Origin: Pseudomonadota bacterium
Lineage (GTDB): Bacteria > Bdellovibrionota > UBA1018
Assembly (NCBI GenBank): GCA_027485695.1
Contig: JAIXQO010000001.1
Span: forward strand, 434,001 to 498,000
DNA length: 64,000 nucleotides
Reading direction: 5' to 3'
The notes beneath the pieces were generated by a model. The model made no database searches. It was not told the origin of the DNA and worked only from the letters and a program-made list of their open reading frames with translations. Shown piece by piece: positions 61,085-64,000 of the stretch (within the stretch, counting starts at the first letter, position 1; each line of letters begins with the position of its first letter). Position numbers and translations under genes: made by a program.

Positions 61085-62383
61085 CTAAAGGTGGAAAAAT
61101 TGAAGCGACGTGTGCAAGTCTGGTTCGTAAAAATCCGGTTGGCGGAAAAAACTGATATGAGTCCCAATCTCCGCGTTGTTCCAATGAGCTTTGCGGTCGA
61201 GGATTTGGCGGAGCAGTTTTTCGTCCATGGAACATTCCAAGTATTTCGGTAGGTCCGCCATCGATGCAGCGTCCATTTCGGCGAATTTTGGATAGATCTG
61301 CAATCGTTTTCCGAACGCTTTTAATACGACGTGAAAACTGGACTCAAGCTCGAATCGTTTCATTCGATCGAGCATTCGTTGTGAGGCGATTTCTAAATCG
61401 CTCCGGAGTTTTTGCTCTTCGGGAACAGCGTCTAACTCATACGGATACTTGAGCGTCGAGAGGTTCTCTTCGATGTATCGCTTCATATCTGCGACATTGA
61501 TCGGTTGGTAAGGTCGATCGGACTCACCCCGAGAGAGATCAAAAGTATCGTTTTCCCGAAGTGTCACTACCTGGGTGTCGGTAGACAATTCTTTTTTGAG
61601 CCAGGCTGCGCAAACGTCCCAAGTGGTCGTGCCTAGGTAGTCGTTTTTCTCGTGTAAACGTCCGCCGATGACGTAAGCGCCAGCAAATGGCAGGACGAAT
61701 TTCGGTTTGAGCGTGGCGACCACGTCTCTCATATGCGCGAAGTTTCGATTTAAAACTCGCTCATGGCCGGCTTTTTTTGCGGCTGTATCTAAATTGTCAA
61801 AACAGCTGGGGAATGGTCCGGCCGCATTGTAGTTCAGCATGGCCATGGTCACGGGAGGATAGTTTTCGAGAATCGATTGGGCAGCAGCTACGGTCGGATT
61901 GTTATCGTTGGCGTTAAAAGCCGATACGCCATCACAGGAAATCAGCATCGCAGAATCAATCAGGTTTCCAATCTTCGCCTCGTGGAAATTGTGAGTCACG
62001 AAAGGCGCGAACATCGTGATGTCGAATTCTTTGAACTGAACGGTTTCCTTGTCCTTGATGCGGATCAGATTTGTATAACCTAGAGCGGTGAGTTTCTTGA
62101 TTAAGAAATTAGGGCCATGGTCGAGGACAATGATTGGGATCGATTTATCAAAATCAAAATATCTTTCATCGAAATGATCCGGATGAAGATGCGAGACGTA
62201 AAGCGCATCGATATTCTTAAGGTCCGACATTTTAGTCGTGAGAGGTGGGTAATGGCACCAGCTTCCCTCAAAAACGCCGTCCACGATCCAGGGATCGCAG
62301 AGAACCCGAGTTCCGAGTTTTCCGGTAAAAATTCCGCAGGCGTTAGCGATGAATTTAAAAGCCAGTTTTTCAGGATGATTCAT
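61085..62383 (-). CDS. MBL-fold protein resembling the UlaG/CMP-Neu5Ac hydroxylase-like branch
   Basis: 432 residues. The metal-binding motif is SHLHPDHF near residues 64-71. A preceding VLCDPWIVDGVFEGSWCHYPPL block and the later MLNYNAAGPFPSCF are specific to this branch. The C-terminal 130 residues carry no motif I know except HISFFRQPDFYEPDLH. No Rieske iron-sulfur domain is present, unlike true CMP-Neu5Ac hydroxylase. It is placed between the WecA-like and cytidylyltransferase genes, so it likely acts on a cytidylylated or lipid-linked amino sugar. Confidence 0.8.
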   Translation of the reverse strand: MNHPEKLAFKFIANACGIFTGKLGTRVLCDPWIVDGVFEGSWCHYPPLTTKMSDLKNIDALYVSHLHPDHFDERYFDFDKSIPIIVLDHGPNFLIKKLTALGYTNLIRIKDKETVQFKEFDITMFAPFVTHNFHEAKIGNLIDSAMLISCDGVSAFNANDNNPTVAAAQSILENYPPVTMAMLNYNAAGPFPSCFDNLDTAAKKAGHERVLNRNFAHMRDVVATLKPKFVLPFAGAYVIGGRLHEKNDYLGTTTWDVCAAWLKKELSTDTQVVTLRENDTFDLSRGESDRPYQPINVADMKRYIEENLSTLKYPYELDAVPEEQKLRSDLEIASQRMLDRMKRFELESSFHVVLKAFGKRLQIYPKFAEMDAASMADLPKYLECSMDEKLLRQILDRKAHWNNAEIGTHISFFRQPDFYEPDLHTSLQFFHL

Positions 62384-62413
62384 ACTAGGTGGTCCTGTTC
62401 AATTTTGGTTCGT

Positions 62414-63142
62414 TCAGTTTTTTTTCTGTTCCACGTGGGCGTTCAGTTGCGCAAGTTCAGGGTAACGATCCAATAGTGCGCACACCTGTCGGCAACTCAT
62501 ATGACGGGCATCATGATTTTCGATCAGTTTCTTGAGGAGTTCTTCGTCCGCTGTCTCGTCGAGCGTCAAACGGTAGCGGGAGTAATCGCCGAAATCGCTG
62601 AGAATATCATGCGACTTTCCCCGCGAAATCGCTCGATTCCGAATCCAAGGCGTCACGTGTTCTCGCTCTGATTCGAGATGTGCCTCCTGCTCGGCCTGAA
62701 ATAACTCGAGAGCGGAGAAAATCTCGAAATCCATTCCGCGTGGAAAACTGCGTTTCACGACGTTTGAAACGTAAGCGCCTGGATCGGTGAGGGACGTCGC
62801 GAGGTCCATTCCTCGCTGAATCCAGAGTGGATCGATGAGCGGGCAATCCGAAGTGATTCGCACGACCCATTTCGATTCATGGGAGCGTGCCGCCAGGACG
62901 AAACGAGCGAGCACGTCCTGTTCGCTTCCACGAACGAAATTCCAATTTTTCTCGCGCGCGAGGCTCTCAACGGGATCGTCGGATGTGAGATCCGTCGTCG
63001 CGATCACAACGGGCGTGTTTAAAGCCTGGAGCCGTCGCATCTGGTGCTCGAGGTACGACACTTGGCCAGCCTGCCGCAAGATCTTGCCCGGGAGTCGGGA
63101 GCTCGTCATGCGCGCTTGGGTAATGACCAGGAAATCCGTCAT
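62414..63142 (-). CDS. SpsF-like cytidylyltransferase
   Basis: 242 residues. The nucleotidyltransferase start VITQARMTSSRLPGKILRQAG and the RITSDCPLIDPLWIQRG block are diagnostic of the SpsF/NeuA-like family; FPRGMDFEIFS and EREHVTPWIRN follow. It should couple CTP to a sugar acid or related sugar. It lies two bases after the PseC-like gene, which makes the 4-amino sugar, so the two probably act in one pathway. No dedicated synthase (PseI type) is visible inside the window; it may lie beyond 64000. Confidence 0.88.
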   Translation of the reverse strand: MTDFLVITQARMTSSRLPGKILRQAGQVSYLEHQMRRLQALNTPVVIATTDLTSDDPVESLAREKNWNFVRGSEQDVLARFVLAARSHESKWVVRITSDCPLIDPLWIQRGMDLATSLTDPGAYVSNVVKRSFPRGMDFEIFSALELFQAEQEAHLESEREHVTPWIRNRAISRGKSHDILSDFGDYSRYRLTLDETADEELLKKLIENHDARHMSCRQVCALLDRYPELAQLNAHVEQKKN

Positions 63143-63144
63143 AG

Positions 63145-64000
63145 TTAGTTATAGAAAGATCGGATCGCGTCGATCACACGCCGTTGTTCCTGATCCGTCA
63201 TGGAATGGTACATCGGCAGACTCAAGGTTTGTTCGTAATAGCGATCCGCTTGCGGCAAGCTCATCTTGCCGTATCGCCGTTGGTAGTAGGGATGCCGATA
63301 AACCGGGATGTAATGGACTTGCGTGTAGATATGGGCTTGTTTCAAATGCTCGTAGAGTTCCTTGCGCCGATCGGTTCGAATCACAAACAAGTGATAAGCG
63401 TGTTCGACCGAATTGGGAGCTTGTGGGAGCTGTAGAGGGAGACCCTCGAGTTCTCGGCGGTAGGTACTTGCGATCTCCCGTCGACGTTTCAGGTTTTCAT
63501 CCAAGCGCGAGAGCTGCGATTCACCGAGTTTGCAGAGGATGTCAGAAATTCGGTAATTGTAACCGAGGTCCTGCATTTCGTGGTACCAGCCGCCGTCATT
63601 CGCGTTTTCGTATTCGGCAGGGTTTTTGGTGATTCCGTGGGTGCGGAGTTTTTTGATCTTCGCCGCGAGGCTCGCGTTCGCCGTCGTAACGACTCCGCCC
63701 TCTCCGGTCGTGATGTGTTTGACCGGATGAAACGAGTAAATCGAGGCGTCCGCGTGGCGTCCGTCGCCCGAGTGGTGCCACTCCCCAGATTCGTCTTGAT
63801 AGCGTGCGCCGATGGCGTGGCAAGCATCTTCGAGAATCCAAAGCCCGTGAGCATCGGCGATTTTTCTCAGTTGCGACAAGTTAACCGGATAACCGGTCAT
63901 GTCCACCGATACGACGCCGGAATAGTAGCCTCTCGGATGAGACGCCAAGAGTTTTTCTAAATGACCAAAGTCCAAGCAGAGCGTGTTCGGGTCGATATCG
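63145..64000 (-). CDS. pseC: PseC-like sugar-nucleotide aminotransferase (5' end cut by window)
   Basis: The reading frame is open to the window edge, so the N-terminus is missing. The visible 285 residues contain GYYSGVVSVDMTGYPVNLSQL, LEDACHAIGARY, the PLP-lysine motif SFHPVKHITTGEGGVV, and YNYRISDILCKLGESQL, closely resembling PseC, the aminotransferase that makes UDP-4-amino-4,6-dideoxy-AltNAc in pseudaminic acid synthesis. It is upstream of and nearly touching the cytidylyltransferase gene. Flagellin glycosylation is one known use of this sugar family. Confidence 0.88.
   Translation of the reverse strand, partial: DIDPNTLCLDFGHLEKLLASHPRGYYSGVVSVDMTGYPVNLSQLRKIADAHGLWILEDACHAIGARYQDESGEWHHSGDGRHADASIYSFHPVKHITTGEGGVVTTANASLAAKIKKLRTHGITKNPAEYENANDGGWYHEMQDLGYNYRISDILCKLGESQLSRLDENLKRRREIASTYRRELEGLPLQLPQAPNSVEHAYHLFVIRTDRRKELYEHLKQAHIYTQVHYIPVYRHPYYQRRYGKMSLPQADRYYEQTLSLPMYHSMTDQEQRRVIDAIRSFYN

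Overview
The window looks like chromosomal DNA of a Gram-negative, flagellated bacterium of roughly 50% GC. It carries many signal peptides, lipoboxes and predicted outer-membrane barrels, a 6S RNA, two short flagellins with a sigma28-like promoter, and a full SOS repressor gene. The mix of several motor-type genes, many unrecognised exported proteins and large surface-polysaccharide loci would fit the Bdellovibrionota or a related deep proteobacterial lineage. That placement is an impression from gene content, not a computed result.

Layout. 1-6.3 kb: 6S RNA, a conserved-looking unknown protein, a reductase-like SDR without its catalytic Tyr, a hairpin-rich repeat, two flagellin genes and an isolated 502-aa unknown gene. 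6.7-14.8 kb: a translationally coupled six-gene operon encoding a TPR lipoprotein, a MotA-like and a MotB-like stator, a membrane protein that looks like a FliF/FliG-type fusion, a small beta-barrel and a large Ig/NHL-repeat lipoprotein, closed by a strong terminator. I read it as a dedicated ion-driven envelope machine and the best candidate for an undescribed system here. 14.8-17.3 kb: a plasmid-type parA-parB pair preceded by seven copies of a 16-bp palindrome (an eighth lies inside parA), a sopC-like candidate centromere. 17.3-20.9 kb: an ABC-2 exporter (two permeases, one ATPase) overlapping an exported unknown. 21-25 kb: a TIGR01777-type epimerase behind a perfect 20-bp palindrome, a second copy of the hairpin-rich repeat, two lipoproteins and a LysM-like outer-membrane protein. 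25-34 kb: trmO, ileS, an exported protein, a HisKA-REC-REC protein without an ATPase domain, lexA with a GTTC-N7-GTTC box, a VOC protein and a membrane protein. 33.4-37.9 kb: gmd, a DPM1-like glycosyltransferase, an SDR and a DUF2079-like membrane protein. 38-47.3 kb: MoxR / DUF58 / transglutaminase operon, DsbD, and a 981-aa unknown exported protein. 47.3-64 kb: surface-polysaccharide genes (ColD-like dehydratase, glycosyltransferases, flippase, polymerase/ligase, WecA-like initiator, an MBL-fold protein, SpsF-like cytidylyltransferase, PseC-like aminotransferase), interrupted by mnmC and a solitary HipA-family kinase.

How the parts fit. gmd makes GDP-4-keto-6-deoxymannose, a plausible substrate for the ColD-like 3-dehydratase. 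The PseC-like and SpsF-like enzymes point to a CMP-activated amino sugar. The WecA-like enzyme, flippase and polymerase/ligase would build and export a lipid-linked glycan. The most unusual non-coding features are the par palindrome array, a 97-nt three-hairpin element present twice with identical spacing and compensated stems, and a switch-like inverted-repeat region upstream of the HisKA-REC gene.
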